Part shown: one piece after another, positions 46,542 to 54,537 of the stretch
Position numbering within the stretch: the first letter of the stretch is position 1
Layout of the letters: each line of letters starts with the position of its first letter
Assembly: GCA_018697095.1 (NCBI GenBank)
Contig: JABHSG010000004.1
Location: forward strand, 62,001-126,000
Origin: an archaeon
GTDB taxonomy: Archaea; Nanobdellota; Nanobdellia; Woesearchaeales; GW2011-AR9
Direction of reading: 5' to 3'
Length of the DNA: 64,000 nucleotides
The notes under the pieces: generated by a model
The model's input: the letters and a program-made list of their open reading frames with translations, nothing else
The model's database searches: none
Told to the model about the DNA's origin: nothing
Position numbers and translations under genes: made by a program

Positions 46542-47315
46542 CTATTCATACCCTACTGCTTGAACACCATATTCAGCTTCCTCATTAGTGAATCCACTAA
46601 ATTCTAATTGATTAATTAATCCATCACGTGAAAATGCTGAAGAACGTAAATAAGATTCAGCTTTTAATGCAGCTTGTTCATACCAATCAGCATCAGAATT
46701 GTCTACACCATATTCAGCTTCTTCAGGAGTAAATCCACTGAACTCCAATTGATCAATTAACCCGTTATAAGAAAATGATGAAGAACGTAAATAAGATTCA
46801 GCTTTTGATACTGCTTGTTCATTCCAATCAGCACCAGAATTGTCTACACCATATTCAGCTTCTTCAGGGGTAAATCCACTGAACTCCAGTTGATCAATTA
46901 ATCCATTATAAGAAAATGATGAAGAACGTAAATAGGACTTAGCTTTTTTCAATGCATTCTGTTCACCAATTGTCGTTTTAATTGATTCTTCTATTTCATT
47001 ATTTACTTCTGATTCATCATTTATTGTTTCAGAATCAATTGTTACTTGTGCAATATCTTCAATAGTTAAGTCTGATATTGACTCACTTACTGCACCAATT
47101 GCAATGAAGAATGAACTAAATAATAAGAACGTAATGAAAAATGCTGAAGAAGAGATAATAATCCCAGCAACAGCTAACCCTTTCCCTTCTTCTTTTGATT
47201 TTTTTATTTGACCTAAAGAAACAATCCCAAAAATTAACCCTAATGGCCAAAACAAAAATGAGAATATTAAAGACAAAATTGATAAAGTATTTGTCCCTTT
47301 TGATTTTTTTGCCAC
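46542..47315 (-). CDS. Membrane-anchored Ltp-like repeat protein (superinfection exclusion candidate)
   Basis: 257 residues. Two membrane helices lie at about 8-75 (DUF4190-like start LSIFSFLFWPLGLIFGIVSL-type with GKGLAVAGIIIS). An acidic spacer follows, then three ~48-residue repeats, each with AKSYLRSSSFSYNGLIDQLE and FTPEEAEYGVD. These match the Ltp (host cell surface-exposed lipoprotein) repeats, which in phage TP-J34 Ltp block entry of related phage DNA. It probably faces outward and protects the host of this element against rivals (inference). Confidence 0.8.
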   Translation of the reverse strand: MAKKSKGTNTLSILSLIFSFLFWPLGLIFGIVSLGQIKKSKEEGKGLAVAGIIISSSAFFITFLLFSSFFIAIGAVSESISDLTIEDIAQVTIDSETINDESEVNNEIEESIKTTIGEQNALKKAKSYLRSSSFSYNGLIDQLEFSGFTPEEAEYGVDNSGADWNEQAVSKAESYLRSSSFSYNGLIDQLEFSGFTPEEAEYGVDNSDADWYEQAALKAESYLRSSAFSRDGLINQLEFSGFTNEEAEYGVQAVGYE

Positions 47316-47350
47316 AAGTAGAAAAGATTAAAAATAATATATAAATCTTT

Positions 47351-47611
47351 TTAATTAGATTTTACCTTACTATAATAATCTCTACCTTTAGCTGTTATCT
47401 TCACATCAATAAACGCTCTACCATTTGCATCATTACGTTCATGTGATTTACTTTTAACAAAACCAAGCTCTTCTAAATCTTCAATATGGTTACGTACAGA
47501 CTGCCAATTAGAACCTGTTTTGAATTCAATATCGCCTAATGAATGAGAATTATTATCTTTGAGCACATCTAAGATGGCCATCCGTACTTCTTTTGAGCTG
47601 CGTTTAGACAT
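47351..47611 (-). CDS. Winged-helix transcriptional regulator
   Basis: 86 residues. RMAILDVLKDNNSHSLGDIE, FKTGSNWQSVRNHIEDLEEL and KITAKGRDYYSKVKS form the helix-turn-helix and wing of a PadR/ArsR-size regulator. It is divergent from the lipoprotein gene at 47663 with a dyad around a shared TATA box, so it probably regulates itself and that gene. Confidence 0.8.
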   Translation of the reverse strand: MSKRSSKEVRMAILDVLKDNNSHSLGDIEFKTGSNWQSVRNHIEDLEELGFVKSKSHERNDANGRAFIDVKITAKGRDYYSKVKSN

Positions 47612-47618
47612 GCAACAG

Positions 47619-47661
47619 TATTGTGGAAACCTTTATATATTGAAATTCCACTATATTGTGG
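47619..47661. promoter_or_regulatory. Shared TATA box flanked by operator-like repeats
   Basis: TATATA at 47634-47639 sits midway between the ATGs at 47611 (-) and 47663 (+), with 22 and 23 bases on either side. GTGGAA (47623) and TTCCAC (47646) form an inverted repeat around it, and TATTGTGG occurs at both ends (47619 and 47654). A likely binding site for the winged-helix protein. Confidence 0.6.
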
Positions 47662-47662
47662 T

Positions 47663-48073
47663 ATGCAAAGTAAACAATTATTGATTTTTAGTATAATTGC
47701 TTTAAGCATTCTTCTTAGTTCATGTACTCAAACTGTTGAAATTGAAAAAGAAATCGATTTGTGTGATCAAATATCTGTGCCAAGTGCAACAGTGTACTGT
47801 GAAGGAGAAAATGGGTGTACAGTAGTTATATCTGGAGATTCTAGGGTTAAATATTTAGTGAAAAATGTAGGAGTGTGGGGTGCTAAATCTATTGGATACA
47901 TTAAAGCGGGAGAAGAAGTAGATTTAGATTCTAACACACAAGAATACATATCTGTAGAACCAAGGGACGGTGGAAAACCTTGCGATAGTAAGAGTATAAA
48001 GAGTTATAGAGAAGATTTTAAGGGAGATGTTCAAGACATACCTGATTCATTGTATGAGATGTATGGTAAATAA
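47663..48073 (+). CDS. Small lipoprotein of the element
   Basis: 136 residues from the ATG at 47663 (the frame is open upstream but the TATA box lies there). The N-terminus MQSKQLLIFSIIALSILLSSC has a lipobox LSSC, so the protein should be anchored outside the cell. The mature part has a few further Cys residues (DLCDQI, VYCEGENGC, KPCDSK) that may form disulphides. Not recognised. Probably cotranscribed with the small membrane protein at 48076. Confidence 0.65.
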   Translation: MQSKQLLIFSIIALSILLSSCTQTVEIEKEIDLCDQISVPSATVYCEGENGCTVVISGDSRVKYLVKNVGVWGAKSIGYIKAGEEVDLDSNTQEYISVEPRDGGKPCDSKSIKSYREDFKGDVQDIPDSLYEMYGK

Positions 48074-48075
48074 TA

Positions 48076-48240
48076 ATGGCAACACTAGCTTTAACTGAAG
48101 TAATCTATTTTTTCGGAGTAATATTAGCAATAGCAATAGGCTTTCTTCTTCAATGGGACAATAAAAAAAAGTGGAACATTATTGTAGGGAATATATTACT
48201 AGGTTTGTTAGTATGGTTAGTATTATTCTCTATTCTTTAA
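48076..48240 (+). CDS. Small two-helix membrane protein, 54 residues
   Basis: ATG at 48076 follows the lipoprotein stop by two bases. It encodes MATLALTEVIYFFGVILAIA, a QWDNKKKW turn and a second hydrophobic helix ending LVLFSIL. Two membrane helices with a short basic loop. Coupled to the lipoprotein gene. Confidence 0.6.
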   Translation: MATLALTEVIYFFGVILAIAIGFLLQWDNKKKWNIIVGNILLGLLVWLVLFSIL

Positions 48241-48291
48241 TTGCTTTATTAATCAAATTTAATCTACTACTGCACCTATATTTATTGATAG

Positions 48292-49098
48292 TCAAGTAGA
48301 ATTAATAGCAGCAATTAAATAGATACTATTACGCACTTCTTCAAAATCACCAATATTTTGTTGGGCAGTTTGACCTTTCTCTAACTCAACACTAATTATT
48401 TCATTATTGCTTGATTCCGTTAAGCTAAAATCAGGAAATATAAAAGAGGACATTAACGAAAGGATTAAAATTACAATACACACTACTACTACAAATCCTT
48501 GATCCAAAAAGTATTTTTTAAGTTGTATCTCCATATTAAAATGAGTGAGAGTAAACTGAATCATCATTGTAAATATGATAATGAATACACTCGAAAGCAC
48601 TAACCTATGAAATGTACTTGAGTTTTGAAAATCAATAAAAATCTGATATAATGAAAAAATCATTGATACAAAAACTCCAAAAGCAAGAATAAACGTAAAG
48701 CTGAGTGAACTTTTTCTATCTTTTTCTGTTTCAATTAGATTTATTTTTTGTAAAGTAATAAAATCCTTTTGTTGTTCTATAAAAACTAACTTTTCATACC
48801 TTTCAGTTTTCTCTTCAATCTCTTTCTTAAATCTTCTAAGGTCTTGCAACATAACAGATTCATAATGTAAGTCATAGTGTAGTTCCCAACTAGTACCAAG
48901 AGAAAATCGGATGATTGCTGGAAGACCACGACCATCTTTAAACTGAATGAAATATGAAAAAACCTCACTATTGTTTTCTAAAATTTTTTTAGCTTCTTTG
49001 TATTTTTCATCCCTGATCAAGTGAAATGCTTTAATTTTTAATTCATAAAGCTCATTCAATTCTATAATCTCTTTTTGAATAGAATTTATATTTAGCAT
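48292..49098 (-). CDS. Membrane protein with coiled-coil N-terminus
   Basis: 268 residues, not recognised. The first ~125 residues are helical and charged (for example FKKEIEEKTERYEKLVFIE). Three hydrophobic helices follow at about 132-220. The C-terminal ~45 residues are polar. Cell-surface or membrane sensor role cannot be decided. The promoter region has a TTTATAGAATG sequence on the minus strand. Confidence 0.6.
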   Translation of the reverse strand: MLNINSIQKEIIELNELYELKIKAFHLIRDEKYKEAKKILENNSEVFSYFIQFKDGRGLPAIIRFSLGTSWELHYDLHYESVMLQDLRRFKKEIEEKTERYEKLVFIEQQKDFITLQKINLIETEKDRKSSLSFTFILAFGVFVSMIFSLYQIFIDFQNSSTFHRLVLSSVFIIIFTMMIQFTLTHFNMEIQLKKYFLDQGFVVVVCIVILILSLMSSFIFPDFSLTESSNNEIISVELEKGQTAQQNIGDFEEVRNSIYLIAAINST

Positions 49099-49179
49099 GA
49101 TATCAATTTATTTTCACATTCTATAAAGATATGGGACCTTGAGCACTACATTATTTTCAAGCAGGCTTAATTGATCAAA

Positions 49180-49211
49180 AGTTGTCATCTTCACAAAATT
49201 GTCGGACAACT
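49180..49211. promoter_or_regulatory. Inverted repeat AGTTGTC...GACAACT
   Basis: Seven-base perfect arms (49180-49186 and 49205-49211) separated by 18 bases that include a further TTGTC. Lies between the RHH gene stop and the promoter of the gene at 48292. Operator or terminator candidate. Confidence 0.4.
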
Positions 49212-49245
49212 GCTAAAAATTCTGAGACAAAATCTCTGAAGATCA

Positions 49246-49470
49246 TCAATAAATCTTCCTATCAAGAATTTCATTTTTCTTTTTCTTAACCAAAACAACA
49301 TCAAAAGAAGGTGGAAAAAATGTATTTGAGACATTCTTGATGTAATGATTGACCCATTCCACGGCTAGCTTTACTGCTTTGGAATCATCATCTATGTGGA
49401 AAGTTTTCTTTAAAAGTTCTAACTCTGCTTCTTCCACATCATTAAATCTTATTGTTGGTCTTCTTGCCAT
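49246..49470 (-). CDS. Ribbon-helix-helix-like regulator
   Basis: 74 residues. ARRPTIRFNDVEEAELELLK starts with a beta-strand followed by helices, and DDDSKAVKLAVEWVNHYIKN follows, the usual size and layout of CopG/Arc proteins. The last 25 residues are a basic tail. It overlaps the upstream gene by 29 nt, so the two are probably translated together. Candidate copy-number or promoter repressor of the element. Confidence 0.65.
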   Translation of the reverse strand: MARRPTIRFNDVEEAELELLKKTFHIDDDSKAVKLAVEWVNHYIKNVSNTFFPPSFDVVLVKKKKNEILDRKIY

Positions 49471-50053
49471 TTTCTAAATGTTTATTGTTAACACGACTAA
49501 TTCTTTCATTTGACATGCCTCTAATTCTAGTAAGTAAATCATGAGCAACACTTGAAGTTGTTCTAGCTATACAAAGTAACATCTTATTATTTGCATCAAT
49601 ACCACTAAAGACAAAATTTTTTCCAGTCAAAAAAGGTCCACTCTGAGTCTCAGAGACATGAAGATATGACCCCCCATCATTACACATTAGCTTAATAAAT
49701 TTTAATCTGTTAAATTTTTCTTGATTTAATTTAACAGCCAATGAACACAAATAAGCGTCAAAAGTCATAACTTGACCCCTACTTTGAGGTGAGGTTAGTA
49801 TAATCTGTAATTTTTCATTAAATACTCTACCAATAAAAGGCAGTAGGTCAATATCACCTCCTTTCCCTTTTGTTACTAAGGTTCGTAGTTGAGTTGCCAT
49901 TTGTATAAAATGTGCTGGATGTTTTTGGTGTCTTGCAATAGCATCATCTAAAAGGTAAATATGAGTGTTTAAATCTTCAATTAATATGTGAATAGTTTTT
50001 CTGATATCAACATCATATTTTCGGTAACTGCCACCAGGTGAAGATATTTCCAT
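49442..50053 (-). CDS. Uncharacterised element protein
   Basis: 203 residues, not recognised. Mostly helical with basic patches (ARHQKHPAHFIQMATQLRTL, RTLVTKGKGGDIDLL) and an Asn-rich basic tail. No membrane segment. It starts after the 22-nt palindrome at 50135 and overlaps the RHH gene, which suggests one operon. Confidence 0.6.
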   Translation of the reverse strand: MEISSPGGSYRKYDVDIRKTIHILIEDLNTHIYLLDDAIARHQKHPAHFIQMATQLRTLVTKGKGGDIDLLPFIGRVFNEKLQIILTSPQSRGQVMTFDAYLCSLAVKLNQEKFNRLKFIKLMCNDGGSYLHVSETQSGPFLTGKNFVFSGIDANNKMLLCIARTTSSVAHDLLTRIRGMSNERISRVNNKHLENGKKTNNKI

Positions 50054-50134
50054 GTTTCACATAATTATTAATCTGTTTTTTCTTAAATTTATGGTACCGT
50101 TATCTATAGGCTTTACTTGCTATAGTAACGCTTA

Positions 50135-50156
50135 GTATTTCTCTATAGAGAAATAC
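50135..50156. promoter_or_regulatory. Perfect 22-nt palindrome
   Basis: GTATTTCTCTATAGAGAAATAC is perfectly symmetrical with no spacer. It lies just after the stop of the gene at 50162 and about 80 nt upstream of the start of the gene at 50053 on the minus strand. Strong operator or terminator candidate; the TATA at the centre is notable. Confidence 0.55.
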
Positions 50157-50161
50157 CCCTT

Positions 50162-50488
50162 TCAAATAAGTCTAACTCTCATTCGTGTGAATACTTTCCC
50201 ACCCCTACCAACGGACTTTTCAGCCCATAAATGAACTTGCTGTTTATCTTTAAAAGCCAAAATATAGCAAGCGGAACTCACACTTGCTGGCCTAATGTAT
50301 GTTGCTCGCGCTAATTGAGCAAAAGTCATTTTTCTTTTTTTCTCAGATTCTTGAAAGTCATTTTTCAGAAATTTCAAAATAGCAACACAATTTTCAAGAG
50401 TGTCATTTCTAAGCCAAATACTACACTTACGAGTCATAGGTAATATTTCAATACTAGATCGATCTTTGAATTCAGCCATCTTTAACAA
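50162..50488 (-). CDS. Putative winged-helix DNA-binding protein of the element
   Basis: 108 residues. KMTFAQLARATYIRPASVSS is a plausible HTH, followed by a beta-wing-like HLWAEKSVGRGGKVFTRMRV. Not assigned to a family. Begins 16 bases after the ATPase gene stop, in the middle of an inverted repeat, and could recognise that DNA (inference). Confidence 0.6.
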   Translation of the reverse strand: MLKMAEFKDRSSIEILPMTRKCSIWLRNDTLENCVAILKFLKNDFQESEKKRKMTFAQLARATYIRPASVSSACYILAFKDKQQVHLWAEKSVGRGGKVFTRMRVRLI

Positions 50489-50571
50489 CTACACTAACTA
50501 CACTTAGTGCACAAATTCCTCCTGAATTCCATCAATATTTTTAGTTAGTGTAGTTAGTGTAGTTGGTGTAG
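50486..50571. repeat. Iteron-like 9-mers and 19-nt inverted repeat
   Basis: Three tandem copies of TTAGTGTAG/TTGGTGTAG lie at 50545-50571. The same sequence occurs inverted at 50486-50504, making 19-nt arms that pair perfectly with 50547-50565 across 42 bases. The region covers the 3' end of the ATPase gene and the start of the next gene. Confidence 0.55.
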
Positions 50572-51988
50572 GTATTTCTTGCCTATGGAGAACATCTAAG
50601 AAATTTTTCTTACTAAAGCGATATAATGTGCCTGAACCCAGCCTTTTTTTATAATTACTTAACCCAATTGTAGTAAGAAATTTACCGACATATCGACTAC
50701 TAATTTTTGTACTAATACTTGAATGAAGAATAGAAACTACATTTTTAACTATAATCTCTTCAACCTCATCTTCAAATTTAAATAATGAATAAACTACACT
50801 TAAAATTGAATGTTCCCATGAACCTTCTTCATAAAGTACATCTTTTCTTGAAGAATTTACAGTAGCTAAACTTAACATCTCATTATAAATATCATCTGAA
50901 ACCATTTTTGCCAAACAAAGGATTGGTTTCCAAATTTGCAAATCTCTATTTTCAAGGGTGCCAGCAGAACTAAAATTAATGTAATTATAATGTACAAGGC
51001 TAAATATGCTCAATGAAGTCTCGTATAAATGGTCTCTTGTTTGAATAATTTCTTCTTTGAAAGCAGAAACGTCTAAAGAACCACGTTTGTCATTTTTCTT
51101 AGGTTTTGTCATGTAGTTTGTTATTGCCCTATCTTTTAGAGCTCCTTTCAACCCATTGATTGACGCCAACATTTTAGGGCAGTATACATTGAAATACCGA
51201 ATAACATATTTCCCATTAACCAGTTCACAGCGCGGCACTACGCCTTTTGATTTACAGTATCCTGCATTTAATATTTCAACAATATCACTTGATTCAACGC
51301 TTTTCCCATTAGTCGTTCTAAAAAGACCTTCAGCTTCATCAAGATATAAAGTCGGCCTATTATTTTCAATAATTCTAAAAACTGTTGCTGTAGTAAAACC
51401 AAGAATCATTGTTCCATTAAAAGTTAGATCACTACTAAGCTCCATTAACTTGCTTTTCCCACATCCTTTTAATGCATTGAGTTCAATATATGGGTAAGCC
51501 TCAAAACAATCAAAGAAATATGTTCCAATATCCCACAGCGCATGTAAACTATAATATCCAGATTGCATACAAAGAAGTTTTTCATATAATGTTTTTACTT
51601 GATCAAAAATTTCAATTAAACTATCATGTTCATATGCTTTGGAAAGGTTGCCGGAATGGAGCAAAAAGTTTTCAACGGAACCTAGTGTCCAACGGCTCTT
51701 TTGTTCTAATTGGACTGTGAAATCACAATTAAAAGAATCACAAAATGGTTTAGTAATCTCATGATGGGTGTGATCAGAACAAATAATTACTGGGACAACT
51801 CTAGTGATATTAGATTGAATCCCTTCCTTAACTTCAACTGATAATTTAGGAATGAAAACCCCTTTGTAGTGTTTGTTCTTAAAAATACCAGAAGCGTGAG
51901 ATAACTTCTCAGGTAAAATATCATTATTGAAGATAAATTTTTCTTCAACAATTACTTTTGTTTTTTCGTTCATTCTTAATCTCTCCAC
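50504..51988 (-). CDS. Plasmid/virus-type P-loop ATPase (replication helicase-like)
   Basis: 494 residues. NALKGCGKSKLMELSSDLTF is the Walker A, and RPTLYLDEAEGLF is the Walker B followed by a sensor-like region, as in DUF3631/DUF927-type ATPases of plasmids and viruses. The C-terminal region has a winged-helix feel (SRYVGKFLTTIGLSNYKKRL). No primase domain is present. It is the best candidate for element replication initiation. The ATG at 51973 is an alternative start; either overlaps the LSm-like gene. Confidence 0.75.
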   Translation of the reverse strand: MERLRMNEKTKVIVEEKFIFNNDILPEKLSHASGIFKNKHYKGVFIPKLSVEVKEGIQSNITRVVPVIICSDHTHHEITKPFCDSFNCDFTVQLEQKSRWTLGSVENFLLHSGNLSKAYEHDSLIEIFDQVKTLYEKLLCMQSGYYSLHALWDIGTYFFDCFEAYPYIELNALKGCGKSKLMELSSDLTFNGTMILGFTTATVFRIIENNRPTLYLDEAEGLFRTTNGKSVESSDIVEILNAGYCKSKGVVPRCELVNGKYVIRYFNVYCPKMLASINGLKGALKDRAITNYMTKPKKNDKRGSLDVSAFKEEIIQTRDHLYETSLSIFSLVHYNYINFSSAGTLENRDLQIWKPILCLAKMVSDDIYNEMLSLATVNSSRKDVLYEEGSWEHSILSVVYSLFKFEDEVEEIIVKNVVSILHSSISTKISSRYVGKFLTTIGLSNYKKRLGSGTLYRFSKKNFLDVLHRQEIPTPTTLTTLTKNIDGIQEEFVH

Positions 51989-52166
51989 AAATTTCTAAAT
52001 TAGATATTTCACTTTTACTAATCAGCTTCAAACCAACAAAGCGATCTTTCAAACAGACAAAATTAGAAGATTCAGACTCTAGTAACCCAGTGAATCTTTT
52101 TCCATTAATCAAATATATTGTTAGTCTCTTTCCAATAAATTGGTAAAAAATTTCAATCTGTTTCAT
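51945..52166 (-). CDS. LSm/Hfq-like small protein
   Basis: 73 residues. IGKRLTIYLINGKRFTGLLE, then SNFVCLKDRFVGLKLISKSE form the five-strand Sm fold pattern (Sm1: hydrophobic-rich with NGKRFTGLL; Sm2: ISKSEISNLEI). Sm proteins bind U-rich RNA in rings. The C-terminal basic tail KNERKNKS overlaps the ATPase start. Its presence in a mobile element replication operon is unusual; RNA-based copy control is a possibility. Confidence 0.65.
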   Translation of the reverse strand: MKQIEIFYQFIGKRLTIYLINGKRFTGLLESESSNFVCLKDRFVGLKLISKSEISNLEICGEIKNERKNKSNC

Positions 52167-52208
52167 CTTTCATTCCTCTGCCGATAATAATCGACTATTA
52201 ACTCAAGT

Positions 52209-52373
52209 TTACTTTGTACGGACCCTGGCTTCATATTGCCTAGATTTGCAGAGAGGCCCACACCATTTTGCATCTGAACGCATGTTTACTATGGGTCTAA
52301 GACACCACCCACAAGTTTGGTTTCCATCTTTGTAGCCGAACATTATGGGAGATTGGCAATTAAGACAACTCAT
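52209..52373 (-). CDS. Small zinc-ribbon protein, 54 residues
   Basis: ATG at 52373 on the minus strand, TAA at 52209. MSCLNCQSPIMFGYKDGNQ, then TCGWCLRPIVNMRSDAKWC and GPLCKSR give three Cys pairs (CxxC, CxxC, CxxxC). A zinc-binding protein, first or second in the minus-strand replication operon. Fourteen bases overlap with the tiny frame upstream. Confidence 0.65.
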   Translation of the reverse strand: MSCLNCQSPIMFGYKDGNQTCGWCLRPIVNMRSDAKWCGPLCKSRQYEARVRTK

Positions 52374-52467
52374 GTTGAAGCACCTCAAACCAAAATTCCC
52401 TCACAGATCTGACCTCTTCAGGGAAGGATGCTTCAAGTTTATTTGGCAGCTTGGTTAGTTTTTGCAT
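52360..52467 (-). CDS. Tiny frame upstream of zinc-ribbon gene, 35 residues
   Basis: MQKLTKLPNKLEASFPEEVR followed by a Trp/Phe-rich end. Its stop lies within the start of the zinc-ribbon gene (ATGAGTTGTCTTAA), an overlap typical of coupled genes. Too short to judge by composition; could be a leader peptide. Confidence 0.35.
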   Translation of the reverse strand: MQKLTKLPNKLEASFPEEVRSVREFWFEVLQHELS

Positions 52468-52542
52468 AAAATTACTCCAAAGAAAGACCTTTATAACTCA
52501 CTCCATAAAATTAATAAACCTTGTATTAAATATGGTGTTATA

Positions 52543-53769
52543 ATGGAACGAACGAAGCAAGAATTTGAAATAGTAAAGCGTTTAATGAACTACAAAGATA
52601 AGGCTGAAGAGATAAAAATAATAAGGAGAAATAAAGATCTTAAAATTCCTTGCTGGGATAATGAAATGCCAGAGATTAAGGGAAAAGTAAAATTAGGCTG
52701 GATGACTGCAAGTATGATTGATTGGGGTTTTTCAAACAAAAAACATAAGAGAATATTATTCAAATCTCAAAGTTTAATTTTAAAAAAAAGACTTGAGGAA
52801 AATAAGAAGATAATCATAAGTGACGAATTTAGTTTCAAAGATAAAAAAAACCGTAATAACAAAAGAGACATGTTCAGGCTAAACCCAAGTAGGATCACTG
52901 ATATATTTGAGTTTATGAAGAAACACAATTATTCTTGGGAATTTACATTATCTGATTTCTTCAATGATAATTTTAAATTTAAGGAGAGTGAATTCTCTGA
53001 TTTAACTAAAGAGATTGAAGGTGCATTAAAATTTGAATTAGAAACATTCCCTTTTCTATCAAAAAAAAATAATGATCTCCATAAGATTGCCAAGTGGATT
53101 TCAGAACAAATCCCCTTAGTTGTTGTAGAAGACTTAGTTAATCAATGCAGTTACATAAATGGTCTTATGGCTGTAAATGACAAATTTAGTTATGATGATG
53201 AACTAATGAAAAAATATTTTGTAAAAACAATGCCTGGGTTATGGTTAACTGATTTTATTAATGCAAAGAAAAAAAATTCAAATATCATTAATTATTGCAT
53301 ATCTATGATGAGAATATGGAATTCAATAACAGAATATTATTTTATGAAAAAACATTTAGAAAATATTGATGAAATGTATGGCGATGATTTATTTGATGAT
53401 TTAGAACGACGCAAGACGTATTTATCAATTTTAGACAAAGATTATCAATGGGAGATCGATATGCATGAAGAAAAAGACCATGAATGTATGCTATCATTTA
53501 TTGTTTTAGAATTTAAAAAAGCAAAAAAGTTCAAAGATAAAGCCTTGATGGAAGTCATAGAGGTAAATTTAGGTGAAGAAGATAAAGAGTTAATAAAAAA
53601 TTATTCTGATTTTATAACAGAATTGAAAAATACACTAAAAAAAATTAAAGATCCAAAAAAGAAGGAGGTTATTAATCAGTTATTAAAAAATGAACGAAAA
53701 GCTTTAGAAAAAGAAAAAATTTATCAAAAAGGATCAAATATTTTATCTGATGCAATTAAAAATGATTAA
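52543..53769 (+). CDS. Uncharacterised element protein paired with the DUF4145 gene
   Basis: 408 residues when started at the ATG at 52543 (the frame is open from 52462). Lys/Glu/Asn-rich, mostly helical with no membrane segment or recognised catalytic motif. Residues about 110-180 contain a cluster of aromatic residues (YSWEFTLSDFFNDNFKFKE). The gene ends 17 bp before the DUF4145 gene, and the pair forms its own transcription unit. It could be cargo of the element; a defence role is only a guess. Confidence 0.55.
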   Translation: MERTKQEFEIVKRLMNYKDKAEEIKIIRRNKDLKIPCWDNEMPEIKGKVKLGWMTASMIDWGFSNKKHKRILFKSQSLILKKRLEENKKIIISDEFSFKDKKNRNNKRDMFRLNPSRITDIFEFMKKHNYSWEFTLSDFFNDNFKFKESEFSDLTKEIEGALKFELETFPFLSKKNNDLHKIAKWISEQIPLVVVEDLVNQCSYINGLMAVNDKFSYDDELMKKYFVKTMPGLWLTDFINAKKKNSNIINYCISMMRIWNSITEYYFMKKHLENIDEMYGDDLFDDLERRKTYLSILDKDYQWEIDMHEEKDHECMLSFIVLEFKKAKKFKDKALMEVIEVNLGEEDKELIKNYSDFITELKNTLKKIKDPKKKEVINQLLKNERKALEKEKIYQKGSNILSDAIKND

Positions 53770-53786
53770 ATAGGTTTATGTGAAAA

Positions 53787-54461
53787 ATGGAAAAACCAAT
53801 TAAAATATTATGTAAAGGTTGTAAAATAAAAACAAATCATAATCTAATTAGTGAGAAATCATTTGAATGGACATATGAAGGGATGTGGGGTCAAAATGAC
53901 CATCAATTATTAATCTGCAATGGTTGTGATTCAGTTACTTATAGACAAGTAAGCATGAACAGTGAAGATAAACATCCTTCTGGTAGTAAAGATAAAGATG
54001 GGAAAATAGTGTGGGAACTTGATGAAGCAGTCACTTTATACCCTCCAAGGCATAAGGTGATGATCTCTCCAATTAGATTAGTTTGGCATTTACCTGTTGA
54101 AGTAAGAGAAGTATATATGGAAGTAATTGACTCTTTTAATTCAAAAATACCTCGGTTATGTGGGATAGGTATAAGGATGCTTATAGAAACTATTTGTAAT
54201 CACCTTAAGATTAAAAAAGGAGATTTAATTGATAGAATAAACTTACTACACATAAAAAATCTTGTGAGTACCAACCTATCAGATGGATTACAAGAGTCAA
54301 GGTTTGTTGGGAATGATTGTGCACATAAAGCAGAATTATTTTCATATGATGAACTTGAAGCTGCATTTTCTCTTATAGACGCTTTAATTAATGAAATATA
54401 TATATTACCAAAAAAAGTAGCTAAATTAAAAAAAAGAAATTCGAGAAAAGAAAAGAAATAA
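53787..54461 (+). CDS. Zinc-ribbon plus DUF4145 protein
   Basis: 224 residues. Two Cys pairs (CKGCKIKTNH, ICNGCDSVTYR) form a zinc ribbon at about 9-50. Residues about 100-205 match DUF4145: VREVYMEVIDSF, CGIGIRMLIETICNHLKIKK and FVGNDCAHKAELFSYDEL with the NDxAH signature. DUF4145 domains occur with restriction and nuclease systems and are thought to bind or modulate partners. It lies at the right end of the element, just before attR. Confidence 0.8.
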   Translation: MEKPIKILCKGCKIKTNHNLISEKSFEWTYEGMWGQNDHQLLICNGCDSVTYRQVSMNSEDKHPSGSKDKDGKIVWELDEAVTLYPPRHKVMISPIRLVWHLPVEVREVYMEVIDSFNSKIPRLCGIGIRMLIETICNHLKIKKGDLIDRINLLHIKNLVSTNLSDGLQESRFVGNDCAHKAELFSYDELEAAFSLIDALINEIYILPKKVAKLKKRNSRKEKK

Positions 54462-54537
54462 ATACCTCAACAACATTACCATCAACAAGGAGGCTAGCAG
54501 AACTGAGCCCCTGTAAGATGCCTTGTAAGGTTAATAA

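Noticed and set aside
50535-50575. TTAGTGTAG repeats as a CRISPR-like array
   Set aside because: Units are 9 bases with no spacers, so not a CRISPR array; no cas genes are present.
52462-52542. Upstream 27 codons of the gene at 52543
   Set aside because: Overlaps the divergent tiny frame and promoter region; the ATG at 52543 gives a better start.
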